A DNA stretch of 64,000 nucleotides. Source: Cladorhizidae sp. MBARI D1340-BT2. Its lineage: Eukaryota > Porifera > Demospongiae > Poecilosclerida > Cladorhizidae. Location: positions 3,348,322-3,412,321 of the forward strand of contig JAQNBH010000011.1 of NCBI GenBank assembly GCA_028752905.1. Reading direction: 5' to 3'. Below, one piece after another: positions 45,740 through 57,048 of the stretch. The position numbers and the translations under genes were made by a program. A model generated the notes under the pieces. The model was not told where the DNA came from, did no database searches, and saw nothing but the letters and a program-made list of their open reading frames with translations. The first letter of the stretch is position 1. Each line of letters opens with the position of its first letter.

Positions 45740-46860
45740 GAATTAAGACACTCATTTCAGTCAGGAGAACCAGAAGCAAGCAATGTGGGGACAGACCCAA
45801 TGATGCTACTCCTTAAGCATATGCAGAATCAGGAGGAGCACCGTTGGCAGCAGCACCGATTGCAGCGAGAGGAAGAGAAAGAGAGAGAGGAAGAACGCGA
45901 GCGACGTAGAGAAAGAGAGAAAGAAGAGGCTGACCAGAGACACAGAGAGGATATCAAACGAGAAAGGGAATGCTGGGAGGAGCTGATATATACATCGGCA
46001 GGACCTATCAAGTGTTTTGTCAACAGGGTCAGGAGCGACAGAACTGATTGCAGGTCATGTACCAAAATTCTGTAAGTTGGAATGTGATGATGACTTGGCA
46101 AGTTTCTTCAATTCATTCCAAGAGCATATGGAAAATTATAGTGTGCCCGAGGAGCAGTGGCCAGCACACCTGGTCCCAGTCCTGAGTGCCGAAGTTATGC
46201 AAGTCCATAGCTCACTGGAGAGACACATAAAGCGGGATTTTAACCAACTGAAGAAGGCACTGCTACTTCATTTCCACATAACAATCGATCACTACAGAAG
46301 GAAAATGACATCCATGAGGAAACGACCTCAAGAATCCTGGACAATGTATGTGCGAAGATATCAACAGTATAGTGCCCAGTGGAGAGCTGAGTGCACTACC
46401 ATGGAAGAAGTAGCAGACTTGTACGATAAGGAGACAGCATTAGAGAAAATGCCTCCACAGTTGGCATCATGGCATTGGGTAAGAGACCAGAAGCCTAACT
46501 CAGCATCGGAAGCAGCAAGACTAGCAGACTCACATCTGCATAATCAAGGACATTTTGAGGAACAATACAATAAACTGTCCCAGAGAACAGAATTCAAAGA
46601 TGGTAACAAGCGTCCCTTACTGAACAGCGGGCCCAAGGCATTAACCTCTTCAGGAAGGACATCAACCAAGCCAACAATGCAGTCAAGGAAGATAAGTTCC
46701 CAGATGAGAACGTAGAGCAATGGGGAAAGCCTAACAAGGAAACAGACAAGATAGTCAAACCCTGGCGACTCCCAAAATTTGACAGTGAAAAGGGACCATG
46801 CTGTTTTAGCTGCAATGCCTATGGACACATATCTAGGGCATGCCCACAAAATGACAGTTC
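45740..46860 (+). pseudogene. Gag of element A (coiled coil, capsid, zinc knuckle)
   Basis: The N-terminal part (45,785-46,075) is a highly charged coiled coil rich in E, R and K (EEHRWQQHRLQREEEKERE). After a frameshift near 46,020 a capsid-like region follows: LECDDDLASFFNSFQEHMEN and SWTMYVRRYQQYSAQW. A CX2CX4HX4C knuckle, CFSCNAYGHISRAC, lies at about 46,802-46,843 in the frame of the following pol. Gag packages element RNA. Element C has the same plan, with its own coiled-coil N-terminus. Confidence 0.75.
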
Positions 46861-46861
46861 T

Positions 46862-49066
46862 GTGAACTGGGCAGAGGAGGATGCAACAGATGAGGAAAAT
46901 GAAAGCACTGACATACCACCAATCAGATACACGGGAAGGATCTCTGGACAGCAAGCAGATGACATTATGATTGATACTGGTGCATCAAAGTCGGTCGTGC
47001 ATAGTAGATTCGTCCCAGAAGATGCATACACAGGACAATCACAGAGGGTCGAATCATTCTCAAGAGAGTCTAAAGTACTGAGATTGGCAAAGGTGAAGAT
47101 AGAGATAGGTGGACGGAAAATAAGAATAACAGCAGGCGTGTTCAATGAACTGAAACATGATGCTCTACTTGGAAGAGACGTAAGCTTCTTAAAAGCACTA
47201 ATAATCGAACAAAAAGCAGATCTAGGGGAGGCATTGGCTGTTACGACCAGGAGCCGAGCAAGGCAAGAGAAACAGGAGTTGGAAGACGATCCAAAGGCAG
47301 ATGCTCAGAGTGGAACAGAGACAACTTCCTGGGAAAATAGTGCGGAGTTGGAGGGTGAGGCGGAGAGATCAGAAGTCACCATGGACGACTTGCCTGTGTT
47401 TGAAGAAGACATTTTTTTACCTGAGAAGGAAAGCAAGAAAAGGCAAACCCGAAATGAAAGACGGGCCGAACAACAGCAGCATGCATCGTCCTTGAATGCA
47501 GATCACCCTCTAGATGGAGGTGCAGATAAGCTGAGGAAGAGACAGGAAAATGATCCTACCCTGCAGATGGTACGACTGAAGGCCAATGCAGGAGATCAAG
47601 AGTTTAGCTGGACGAACGGAGTTTTGATAAGGAGATTGATGAAAAAAGACTCAGCAGAGGAGACAGAGCAGCTAGTACTGTACCGGTTGACAGTCTTGAA
47701 GATGGCCCATGCCCTACCCATAGCAGGGCATCTAGGACGGGAAAAAACGGCCGCACGAGTGTCCCAACGATTCCATTGGCCAGGACTACAAGATGATGTA
47801 GCACGATTTTGCAGGGAGTGCCCACAATGCCAGAGGGGGGCTCATCACAGGAGTAAAGCACCTTTGATGCCTCTACCCATCATTGAAGAGCCGTTCAAGC
47901 GGATTGCCATCGACCTGGTATGGCCTCTACCAAGATCCAAGGCTGGGCATCGTTACATCCTCACCATCATGGACTATGGCACACGTTACCCAGAGGCTGT
48001 CCCCCTAAGGAAAACGGACAGTGAGACAATTGCGGAGGCACTGGTTACAGTCTTCACACGCATGGGGGTGCCGGAGGAGATCTTGTCAGATTGTGGCGCA
48101 AACCTGACTGGGAAGCTGATGACCGAACTTTGCAGTCTTCTCGGAGTAAAGAGATTGCGCACATCTCCATATCATCCACAAACCGATGGGATGCTGGAGC
48201 GATTTCATGCAACAATGAAGTCGATGTTACGAAAGACGCTCACCAAATTTGATCAGCAATGGGACAAGGCACTCCCTTATGTGTTATTTGCATACAGGGA
48301 AGTGCCGAATGAAACCACAGGATATTCCTCATTCGAACTTCTCTATGGCCGACAGGTGAGGGGCCCACTGGACCTGCTAAAAGAGCAATGGCAAGCAAAC
48401 GCCTCATGTCCTGAAAGTGTTCTGAACTACATGCAGCGAATCCAGGAGCGCCTCGAGTTGGTACACAGACTAGCAGGAGATCATGCAGTGACGGCCAAGA
48501 AACAGATGAAGACCTGGTATGACAAGAATGCCAGAGTCAGAAACTTCAATGTCAGAGATCAAGTATTAGTACTATTACTGGAGGGACCTTCCAAGTTGCA
48601 GGCCGGCTGGCAGGGCCCCTATACTGTCACCAGAAAGATCACTGATGTAACATATGAGGTGGCTGTAATAGACAGAAGGAAGACGCGGCGCATATTCCAT
48701 GTGAACATGTTAGCACGGTGGGAAACTCCTACAACAATCTGCCTAGTAACAGAGGGAGAAACAGAAGACCAAGAGGACATACACACCTGGGAGCAGACCA
48801 ATGGTCAGCAAATACCAGACATCGACAACAGATTATCAGGACAGCAGAGAGAGGAGGTCGGGGAACTTGTGGAAGAATTCAGGGATGTATTTCAAACAAG
48901 GCCTGGGAAGACGAACTTGACAGGACGGGTGATGCACCACCACCACCCTACCATCTACCCAAAGCAAGATATGCAATGGTTGAAGCAGAGATCAAACAGC
49001 TTTGTAACGAGGAATAATCACACCCTCGACCAGCCCATGGGCATCTCCAATTGTCCTTGTACCTAA
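46862..49066 (+). CDS. Protease-integrase part of the element A polyprotein
   Basis: A 734-codon frame, open upstream through the gag knuckle. The protease active site is MIDTGASKSVVHSRF (Asp at about residue 38). The integrase zinc domain is HALPIAGHLGREKTAA and then CRECPQCQRG (residues about 280-325). Core residues lie in FKRIAIDLVWPLPRSKAGHR (Asp), EEILSDCGANLTGKLM (Asp) and SPYHPQTDGMLERFHAT (Glu). The GPY-type module is GWQGPYTVTRKITDVTYEV. The frame then enters the RT linker VEEFRDVFQTRPGKTNL before a frameshift. Integrase therefore precedes RT within one protein, the Gmr1-like order. The core keeps D, D and E, so it may be catalytically competent. Confidence 0.9.
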   Translation: MNWAEEDATDEENESTDIPPIRYTGRISGQQADDIMIDTGASKSVVHSRFVPEDAYTGQSQRVESFSRESKVLRLAKVKIEIGGRKIRITAGVFNELKHDALLGRDVSFLKALIIEQKADLGEALAVTTRSRARQEKQELEDDPKADAQSGTETTSWENSAELEGEAERSEVTMDDLPVFEEDIFLPEKESKKRQTRNERRAEQQQHASSLNADHPLDGGADKLRKRQENDPTLQMVRLKANAGDQEFSWTNGVLIRRLMKKDSAEETEQLVLYRLTVLKMAHALPIAGHLGREKTAARVSQRFHWPGLQDDVARFCRECPQCQRGAHHRSKAPLMPLPIIEEPFKRIAIDLVWPLPRSKAGHRYILTIMDYGTRYPEAVPLRKTDSETIAEALVTVFTRMGVPEEILSDCGANLTGKLMTELCSLLGVKRLRTSPYHPQTDGMLERFHATMKSMLRKTLTKFDQQWDKALPYVLFAYREVPNETTGYSSFELLYGRQVRGPLDLLKEQWQANASCPESVLNYMQRIQERLELVHRLAGDHAVTAKKQMKTWYDKNARVRNFNVRDQVLVLLLEGPSKLQAGWQGPYTVTRKITDVTYEVAVIDRRKTRRIFHVNMLARWETPTTICLVTEGETEDQEDIHTWEQTNGQQIPDIDNRLSGQQREEVGELVEEFRDVFQTRPGKTNLTGRVMHHHHPTIYPKQDMQWLKQRSNSFVTRNNHTLDQPMGISNCPCT

Positions 49067-50247
49067 GAAGGACGGTTCTCTGAGGCTCTGTATTGACTAC
49101 AGGAAATTGAATAAATTGATGACAGCAGACCCATTCCCAATGCCACGCATAGAAGACCTGTTGGATGACCTTGGAAGAGCAATTTTCATAACCACACTGG
49201 ACCTGTGTAAAGGATACTGGCAGGTACCAGTGGAGGAGAGCAGCCAAGAGAAGACAGCATTTATCACCCCTCTAGGAAAATACCAGTTTACAGTCATGCC
49301 ATTCGGACTTGTGGGAGCGCCGGCAGTCTTCCAGAGGCTGATGAACTCCATACTTGCAGACGTTCGAGGATTTGCAGCAGCCTACCTTGATGATCTGGTA
49401 ATCTACAGCGTGACATGGGAAGAGCACTTACGACATGTGAGAGAAGTTCTGCAACGGCTCAGGGAAGCAGCTAAGCCTGAAAAATGTCACATTGAAACAA
49501 CTGAATGTCACTTCCTGGGACACGTAGTGGTTGAGGGAAGGATTCGACCAGAGCAGGCCAAGGTCAGGGCAGTGGCAGAGTTTTATGTACCACAAAAGAA
49601 GAGAGATGTGCGGGCATTCTTGGGCCTAGCAGGCTACTACCGCCGTTTCATCCGGAATTTCTCCGCACCACTAACGGACCTGACGAAAAAGGATGCACCC
49701 GACAAGATAATCTGGAATCCAGAATTGGAGAAGGCATTTCAAATTTTAAAGGATGGACTGATTGGTGAAGTAATGTTGGCGGCACCAACAGCAGAGAGAA
49801 CCATGATTTCACAAACAGATGCTTCCAACATTGGAATAGGTGCAGTGTTGAGCCAGAAGGACAACGATGGCAATGAACGACCAGTAGCTTTCCATTCCAG
49901 GAAGCTATTACCCCGTGAAAGGAATTACTCAGTCGTCGAGAAGGAATGCCTGGCATAGGAGGAATCAGACACTTCTCACGGGAGTTGCTTTTGAAGTTCA
50001 AACAGACCACAGATGTCTTATGTATTTGGACAAGTTCAAAGATGAGAATAGCAGGCTCACACGGTGGTCTCCGGCATTGCAGCCTTATGACTTCTCTGTG
50101 GTACACAAACCAGGACGACTAAACCTTAATGCAGATGGCTTGTCACGGCAAGCATGGATCGAAGGAATGGAGGACGACACTACCACGAGCAGCTCTAAAC
50201 CAGAGGAGAAGAAGGAGGGAGTGTTAGGGAGTGTCAGCCCGTCCTAG
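48925..50247 (+). pseudogene. Reverse transcriptase-RNase H of element A
   Basis: After two frame changes (near 48,925 and 49,015) the RT reads PIVLVPKKDGSLRLCIDYRK, DPFPMPRIEDLLDDLGRA, TAFITPLGKYQFTVMPFGLV and AYLDDLVIYS (Y-L-D-D). FLGLAGYYRRFIRNF follows, and RNase H starts QTDASNIGIGAVLSQKD. A frame change near 49,957 separates the RNase H tail (VQTDHRCLMYLDKF, then GRLNLNADGLSRQAW). The frame ends just before the purine tract and the 3' LTR. No integrase follows. Confidence 0.85.
50203..50221 (+). other. Polypurine tract of element A
   Basis: Nearly all-purine 'gaggagaagaaggagggag' immediately before the 3' LTR. It is the expected plus-strand primer. Confidence 0.75.
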
Positions 50248-50617
50248 CTCCCTAACTAACAGTTGAACTATTGTTAACATATATAGTCATGCAATGCACA
50301 GACAGTATATAAAACAGTTACCTAAGAGGTGTAGTCATTTGATTGGTTGTAGTTACCTAACAGGTGTAGTCATCTGATTGGCTGTAATGTTATTCGCTAT
50401 AGGGACCAGTCAGAGCTGAGTAGATAACCTATAAAAGGAACAGTCTGCTCAGCTAGGAGAGTCCCCTCTGTATTGTATGATATTGTTAGTCAAGATATAT
50501 TCTCTTATTACTTTATCAGCAGTTATAGAATTAGCACAGGGACTGAGTTCAGACCAGATATCAGACAGACAGGTAGAGGTTGTGGGTTAGCTATACAGTA
50601 CAGGGCTAACCATAACA
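50222..50617 (+). repeat. 3' LTR of element A (396 bp)
   Basis: Near-identical to 44,917-45,301. It is followed by the right target copy CCATG (50,618-50,622) and then BEL/Pao coding sequence. Confidence 0.95.
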
Positions 50618-50622
50618 CCATG

Positions 50623-52352
50623 TCATACCTAGCTTCCAGAGACTCTGGAGCAGGATTTTTAGCACGACAATGGCTGGCGCAAACCAACCGAGTAAATCAA
50701 ATACTCGGAAATCTCTGAAGCAATCTGCCTTTTGGTAGGGTGTGTGACAAGAATGACAGCTGGAGTGGAGATGTGTAGAGTGTCACTAGCCGTATTCCAG
50801 TGAATGCCCAATGTCTTGTGGCAATCACCAGGAGATGCCATCAACTGAGTGGTCTCTTTTTCTCTCAAGTCTTCAGGAATGGTTGCTAGGAGTCTCGGGT
50901 TGTTTGTCCTCCATTTGCGTAGATCCATGCAAGGAGTCCATTAATCTGCTCGCACTTGTCAACTGCTTCCTCGAGAGTCTCTGCACCTGTGATGCAGTCA
51001 TCCACATACAGTTGGGATAAGATGATGTCTGCTGCCTTCGGAAACTCCTCTCCATGGTCCTTGGCAACCTGGTGGAGGACTTTGGTGGCCAGAAAGGGAG
51101 AGGAGGTGACTCCAAACGTAAGCCTGGTCATCCTCCTCCAGTCCTCTATATGTCCGTCTTCATTTGTGATCAAATAGCGGTGAAAATCCTTTTCTTTGTC
51201 CGCTAGGGCTATCTCCAGAAACATCTTTCCGATGTCAGCTGTCATCCCGATCTTATGTTGCCTGAAGGAGACCAAGATGCTTGTGAGTCGTGGGTACAGG
51301 TTAGGTCCGGGTAACAGCTGATCGTTGAGGGAGATGCCAGAGGATGTGTGTGTCGAGGCATCGAAAACCACCCTCAGTCTCGTAGTTGTACTGGATTCCT
51401 TTACGACTCCATGTGTGGGTAGGTAATAAGAGTCGCTTTCTGGCTTGAGAAGATCGGCTGATGGAACCCTTTCTGAGTGTCCTCGGATGGAATAGTCGTC
51501 GATGGCTTTAGCAAACTCTGACCACTTGCCCCTTCTGGTGAGGGACTTCTGGTTCTGGTGATGTCGTCGCTGAGCTTGATCTCGGGAGCAGCCGAGTGAA
51601 AGCGCATTAGCTTTCCTAGGAAGTTCGACCACATATCTGCCGTCTTCCTGCCATGTGTGCGTCCTTTCGAAGTGATTCAGGGCCATCTGCTCGTCCCTGG
51701 TACGCGTAGTGTCAGTTGAGGAGACGTCTTCCACTTGCCAGAGTCTTGTCAGCAGGTCCTGAGTCTGTTCGTCTACGGCTTGAGTCTTCAGACACAGATG
51801 GGATCTCGGTACATTGCTGTCAGATTGGCACTGTCCGGACACTACCCATCCGTACACGGTCTCTGAGGCGCTCAGTAGTCGATTGGTAGATCGCACAGTC
51901 TTCTCACCCATGATCCTGGGAAGGACATCCACTCCCAGGAGTAGGTCCACCCGTCCTGGTTTGTCAAAGTCAGGATCTGCCAGCTTCAGACCCTCGAGGT
52001 AGGGATCTCGCCGCACTGAAGTCAGAACTCCTGCTGGTAGATACCCAGTGATGGTGTCTACTACCATCGCTCTCATGGGCATCAGGGTGGTGACACTCCC
52101 ATTCGGTACGCGTAGAGTGAAGTCCACCTTGAACTTGCTGACGGGCGTGGAGGCTTGCTGGAATGCCACAATGTTAGTGGTTTCTGCAATCTTCTTGAGC
52201 CTGAGTGTGTTGGTCAACTTGGAAGTGATGAAGGATAATCCTGAGCCGTTATTGATCAGCGCTCGGGCCTTCTGTAACTTCCCTTGGTGCTCGATGGTGG
52301 TGACGCAGGTCCCCAGAATCATAGTTACTGAATCGGTAGTCGCGTTGCACAC
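50623..52352 (-). pseudogene. BEL/Pao protease and reverse transcriptase
   Basis: The 488-codon frame (52,352 to 50,886) starts in the protease (ARALINNGSGLSFIT). The expected catalytic D-S/T-G is N-N-G here, one base from Asp, so the protease looks dead. RT blocks are RLRVVFDASTHTSSG, SLNDQLLPGPNLYPRLTSIL, GMTADIGKMFLEIAL, RLTFGVTSSPFLATKVL and LSQLYVDDCITGAETLEEAV (Y-V-D-D). The next frames (50,928-50,659) continue with PEDLREKETTQL and HKTLGIHWNTASDTLHI. Coding runs to the element A junction. Confidence 0.9.
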
Positions 52353-52571
52353 AAGATCAGTTATGGATACGTGGTGAGTCGACTGGACTGTGTTCGTGGG
52401 TAGAGAAGACGCAGATGCGGGTGGCTGGGGCTGCTGTGGAGCATTTGGCCGATGTAGGAGACTGTGATGTCTCTTGCCTCAAGTCCAGCAAGACCTTTTG
52501 CTGGGACAATTCCTTGAACTGTGGTCTTCTCCCAAACAGTTGCCACATGCCTTCAACCTCTGAGAGGTCGT

Positions 52572-53884
52572 TTATCTCTGTTCGATATTCATGTTCCTAA
52601 AGTCTGGACACTGAAAAAGGAAGTGACTTGCATTGCTGCAGAGCTTGCATCCTGACGATTCTCTCATGTGAAGGACTGGAGTCTGATAAGGCTTCTTCAC
52701 CAGGAAGCGTGGCTTGTAAGTGGGCTTGATTGGTGTCCCTGTGGCTGCTAATCCTAGTCGGTAGCGCTCCACAAAATCCATCATGTGTTCGGCCGATGGA
52801 GGCTTCTTCATGGACGAAGTATCCTTCATCCAATCTTGAAAGATTGCTCCGGACATCTTGAGCTCCACAGGACAGTAAAATCAGAGTACTCCTCTAGAGT
52901 AGTGAGGGTCTTCTGCATAAGAGACATGGTTTTCCCTAGACCATCGTGCGAAGGTTCCAAGGTGTGCTGAATCCATCTCTGTAAAATGATCCGACATGTT
53001 TCTCGTGGCCTGTCATATCTGATCAGGAGGGACTTAACGGTTTCACTGTAGTCCTTGCCACCCCTGGAGGCAGTGGATACAATGTCCTTTCCTTCCTCAC
53101 ACCTGATGACGGTGCGTAGGAAATGCAGTTTGTCGGTGTCAGAGAGAAAGGGATCCTTCTTCATAGCGTTCTGGAATTCGTCCCATAAGTTACACCAGTT
53201 CTCTTGATCACCGTTGAAGGTCGGCAATTCGATCCTGGAAAGTCGGAAGGAACTGGAGAGTGTAGGACTGGCCCTGCGTGGTGGTGAACTGAATGCAGGG
53301 TTTGGTAAGGCTTCCAATTCCTGGTTACGTCTGGTCGTCAGACTATCCCTCCCCTTTCTCAGGTCCTTGATCAGGACCATAATCTCGTCCCTCCTTCTGG
53401 CATCTACCCATAGGCTCGTAAGGTCGTTGATGTATGTCCCAATCTCTTTCAGCCCTGTAGCTGAGGTTTCGTCCAAGAGGGAAGGCAATGGGGCAAGTTC
53501 GTCGATGGTATCTCTGGTCTTCCGGATCAGCCTGTCTGCTTTCACGGCTGCCATCAGTCGCCTCAGTCCCTTGGTGGTGTCGGCTTACCTCTCCTCGTGT
53601 GGTTCGTTCTCTTCCTCGGCTGCTTCGTGCTCGTTCTCCGGAAGATGGTTGAGGATGCAATCCTGAGTGACCTGGCTGCATGTGATGTCAAGCTCTAAGC
53701 GGTTGAGGGTGGATTGTATGCACTCTCCATCCAGGGTGTCCAGGTGTCGGGCTCCCTGGTCTTGAAGGACCTTCTCCACCTTTGTGAAGCTGCTTCGATA
53801 GGCTGCTCTCCTCTTCTTGAGGTTTGGCAGGGTCTCCACCTTTATCTCGGCTTCTGTCTTGGAGAAATCTCTCACTCCATACAT
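52572..53884 (-). pseudogene. BEL/Pao Gag
   Basis: The frames 53,884-53,585, 53,554-52,826 and 52,868-52,572 together give a Pao-type Gag (DUF1759-like). FRLSRIELPTFNGDQENWCN and FQNAMKKDPFLSDTDKLHFL lead to GLAATGTPIKPTYKPRF, and then a knuckle-like CKLCSNASHFLFQCPDF. A stop/frameshift near 53,580 splits the N-terminus and another near 52,860 splits the centre. Between 52,352 and 52,572 is the Gag-protease linker in shifted frames. Confidence 0.8.
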
Positions 53885-54169
53885 GATGGACTGGAAGAGA
53901 ATCGAATATTAGAAGATAGATCGTAAGAGGCAACAAGTCGGTGACGTGCAAGGTATCGAAAATAAGGTAAGGTGTCGAAAATATAGAGGCTTGGATAGTT
54001 TTCTAGCTTCTTAATAAACTTTAACCTAATCTACTCCTTTCAATAGCAAGGCGCTATTCCCTACTAGTTTCGGGCTAGGGAGGGGGAAACAGCTACCAGG
54101 AAGAGTCTAATTTTGGCTCTAGTAGTAATTGTGACAGTAAGTTCATAGTCGTCGCAGTTGTTCCCACTA

Positions 54170-54296
54170 CTCAAGCTAAAGCACTTGAGTAGAGAGTGGA
54201 AAGCTGACAGGGGCGAGCAAGAGGGGGAGTCAAATTTCAAGCAGCTCCTCCTTCTCCCAGTTGAAGACAATGAAATGCTTCGAAAGTGGACTGATG
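54170..54296. repeat. Repeat R2, second part of the split copy
   Basis: Matches 22,580-22,665 ('gagtcaaatttcaagc', 'aatgaaatgcttcgaaagtgga'). It stops at the hAT-2 end. Confidence 0.7.
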
Positions 54297-57048
54297 CAGG
54301 GGCAGATCCAGCAATTTTTAATAGGGGGGGGTTGTTGTGGCTATACCCTCAACCACACCCACATATTGTGGTCACACCCTTAACCACACCCAAATATGGC
54401 AGGCCATGCACCGGCACCCACAATTCAGATCAGTAAAAATAATCATTAATTAATCACACACAAAAAAATAATGAATCAGTTGTCAAACAATGAAGCTTGA
54501 AAAAGTCTCCTTGGATGGGCTTGAACAAATGCCTGACAGACTTCATCTACAGGTATTCGTTCCCCATAGTGCATGGCAATAACAGAAAGATCTGACAAAC
54601 GCTCCTCACTTATAGTAGACCCCAAATAATTCTTTATTCTTCTCAGAAGAGAAAACGACCTTTCTGCCTCGGCACTAGAAATGGGTAGTGTGCAAGCAAT
54701 TACTAGGAGGCAGTGAATATTAATATTGGGGAACGAATCCTTATCACAAGCACCAAGAGCTAGAGCAGATTATCTGGTAGATGAGTTTCTGTATCAGCTG
54801 AATCAAATTCACATTTCTTGCTATGCCAGAGAACATTCCACCTTCTGAGCTCATTCCCGAGGGACATTGGAAATGGAAGGTCACTTTCCCAATGAAGTAA
54901 ACTTTCAATCACACGCTGGTTAACTGATTCTGTCGCAAAAGTACTTTTTGTTATAACAGAGGGTACAAGATGGAGCAGGCCATGAGCATGACGCTGATCT
55001 CTTCTGAAAACCGGTCCTTCATTTGACCCAGGAGAGAATTCAAGAGAGGGATGGTAATTGCTCTTTTATAGTGTTCTTGTGGGCTATCACTTGGGACATT
55101 TGTACGGTTCCGCTGAAGGCTCGTCTTTCTGGGAACACATTCAATATAAATACAGCAATAGATTGAAAACAAGAAAGTGAAGACTTCAATCCTTGAGCTT
55201 TTACTTTCATTTCTCTGTCCCAATTCCAGCTTTTGTCATCCAAAAGCAAATTTTGATACTCACTGGGTGAAACAATAGCATCCAAAAAGGTCACAAAGCA
55301 TTCTACATCTCTAAAAATATTTCAAAACAAGTATGGTGCTCCACCCAACGCGTCTTACAAAGACCAGGAAGCTTAGAACGTCGAGATGCTGGCAAATATA
55401 CATCCAAAGCTCGCTAAAAAAACCTTTGTCTCTTAGGACTGTGGTTCAAGAACAAATACGACTCATTAATTAGGCCAATGAGGTTCCTCACTTCTTGGAC
55501 CTTGCATGAAGCTGCAATAGAAAGGTTGAGAGAGTGAGCAAAGCAATGAGTGTACAAAGCCAGAGGAGAAATATGTTTGATCTTTGCTTGGACACCAGCT
55601 ATTGCGGAAGACATCACAGCTGCCCCATCATAAGCCTGACCTTGAATATTACGAGTGTGAAATGGATTCCAAGATTTTTTCTGCATTGTAGAGGCATTTG
55701 CTCTCTCAACGTTAATGAGATTGATTAGGTACTCCTTAATGTGAGGCTCTTGTAGAGTTGTTAGATCAACAAACCGAACACACACAGAAAGGATTTCCTG
55801 ATTTGCATGAGGGTCAGTTACTTCATCTGCTATGATGGTAAAAGGTAAGTTATTTGCCCGAAGTTCACTGGTTAACTTTTCACGTAATTTACAAGCATAC
55901 ACATGAATAATGTCATTTTGTATAGTTTTGCTTGTATATTTGGCACATTTTTATCGCAAAAAAGAAGATGCTAGCATTACCTTTTCCAAGGAGTTGCAAT
56001 GTGGCTACAAAGTTCCCCCTAATAATAGAGGATTCCGAAAAATCCACTTTGTCTTCCCTGTGACCTCTAAAAGGTAAGCCCTGCTTAGCTAAAAACTCGA
56101 CACTGTATACTATCTGGCGAATAATTTCTCTGTTTTTCTCTGCATGTTTTTCTTGTTGTTTCAGAAGCCTGCTATCTACTCTATTTGCAGGACTGCAATA
56201 ATTACACCTGAAGAGATCTGCTCGTTCTGCAGCATGACGATGCATAGAGCTCTGCTCATGACAAATAAGAATGCCATCTTTTCCTAGGGCCTTGGTATAG
56301 GTGTTTTGAAATGCTGAAAGTACCAGCAAACCAGGTTTAGCCCCTTGGCAACCTCCCCTATTGGGTTGCTCTGGAAAAAGGACACAATAGCGACAAATCC
56401 CTCCTTCAAGCACCTGACTGTAAGACAACCATGGAAACTTTTTAAGCCAGTGATGCTGGAAAGATACTTTCCAGGATTTCCCTTGCTTAGTGACATGATG
56501 GGAGTGAAGTGCACCAGAAAAAAATGGTGCAGTGTGCGAAGTGAGGCATTGAAATCTCTGGTTATCATCAATACTTTCCCCTAGTTTTCTCAAATCATCT
56601 AAAGAGCCACATGCTGCTGTGATCATTGCTCCCAAGTCAATAGCTTCACTGCTTGAAGTGATTTGGTGATTGGGGTTGGAACTTCACTTGAAGTGATTGT
56701 GGTAGCTATTCCTAGCATCTAATTTGTTACTAAACTAACTGATTACCTTTTTAACATGGCGGTCAGCTTCAAGCAGCCTCTTGAATCCTTTTTTCTTGAC
56801 ATTTTCATACACTAAAGCTGTTCAGAATTTTTTAACTCTAAATGCAACCCACTGTGACCTTTGATTTTAAAAAAATTAACAGCTGCAACAGAGTCAGTGT
56901 TAATTTTAACATGTCTTTGTTGAGGTGTAATAGCTAGAGTTTAAATGTTAACAATACATGTATGTCTTTGTTGTTGCTGATTAATAATCTTTGATAACCA
57001 AAAGGGGGGGTTGCAACCCCCACAACCCCCCCCCTGGATCTGCCCCTG
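54297..57048 (-). mobile_element. hAT-like transposon hAT-2 with TIRs and 5-bp target duplication
   Basis: Terminal inverted repeats CAGGGGCAGATCCAG at both ends, each followed by a G-rich run. Both ends are flanked directly by TGATG (54,292-54,296 and 57,049-57,053). Flanking R2 sequence continues on both sides, and the intact R2 copy at 22,260-23,250 shows the empty site. The transposase is on the minus strand. Confidence 0.9.
54510..56635 (-). pseudogene. hAT-2 transposase (TTF, DUF4371, hATC)
   Basis: The TTF-type zinc finger region is HHWLKKFPWLSYSQVLEGGI, then CRYCVLFPEQPN (56,635-55,913). DUF4371 follows with FTIIADEVTDPHANQEILSV, GQAYDGAAVMSSAIAGVQA and THCFAHSLNLSIAASCK (55,902-55,414). 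The hATC dimerisation domain at about 54,510-54,720 reads PISSAEAERSFSLLRRIKN and then RLSDLSVIAMHYGERI. The layout equals ZMYM1/THAP12-like hAT transposases. Frame changes near 55,910, 55,410 and 54,950, plus stops, make it inactive, but all domains are present, unlike in hAT-1. Confidence 0.85.

Larger units (their letters stand above)
44917..50617 (+). mobile_element. Gypsy retrotransposon A, complete, Gmr1-like PR-INT-RT-RH order
   Basis: LTRs TGTTAGGG...CATAACA at 44,917-45,301 and 50,222-50,617 enclose a primer site, gag, protease, integrase, RT, RNase H and a purine tract, in that order. The LTRs differ by a few substitutions and one 11-bp indel, so insertion is recent. Pol still has several frameshifts (46.0, 48.9, 49.0 and 49.95 kb), which may be assembly errors. 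It sits in the BEL/Pao pol in opposite orientation. Confidence 0.9.
42420..53951 (-). mobile_element. BEL/Pao retrotransposon, interrupted by Gypsy element A
   Basis: Minus-strand gag, protease, RT, RNase H, integrase and DUF5641-type tail run from about 53.95 kb down to 42.66 kb, interrupted from 50,617 to 44,917 by element A on the opposite strand. Deleting A with one target copy puts the codons on the two sides in one frame, so A hit an element whose pol was open there. A matching LTR pair was not found: 42,420-42,655 is LTR-like (after the stop), but 53,890-54,060 does not match it. Confidence 0.85.
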
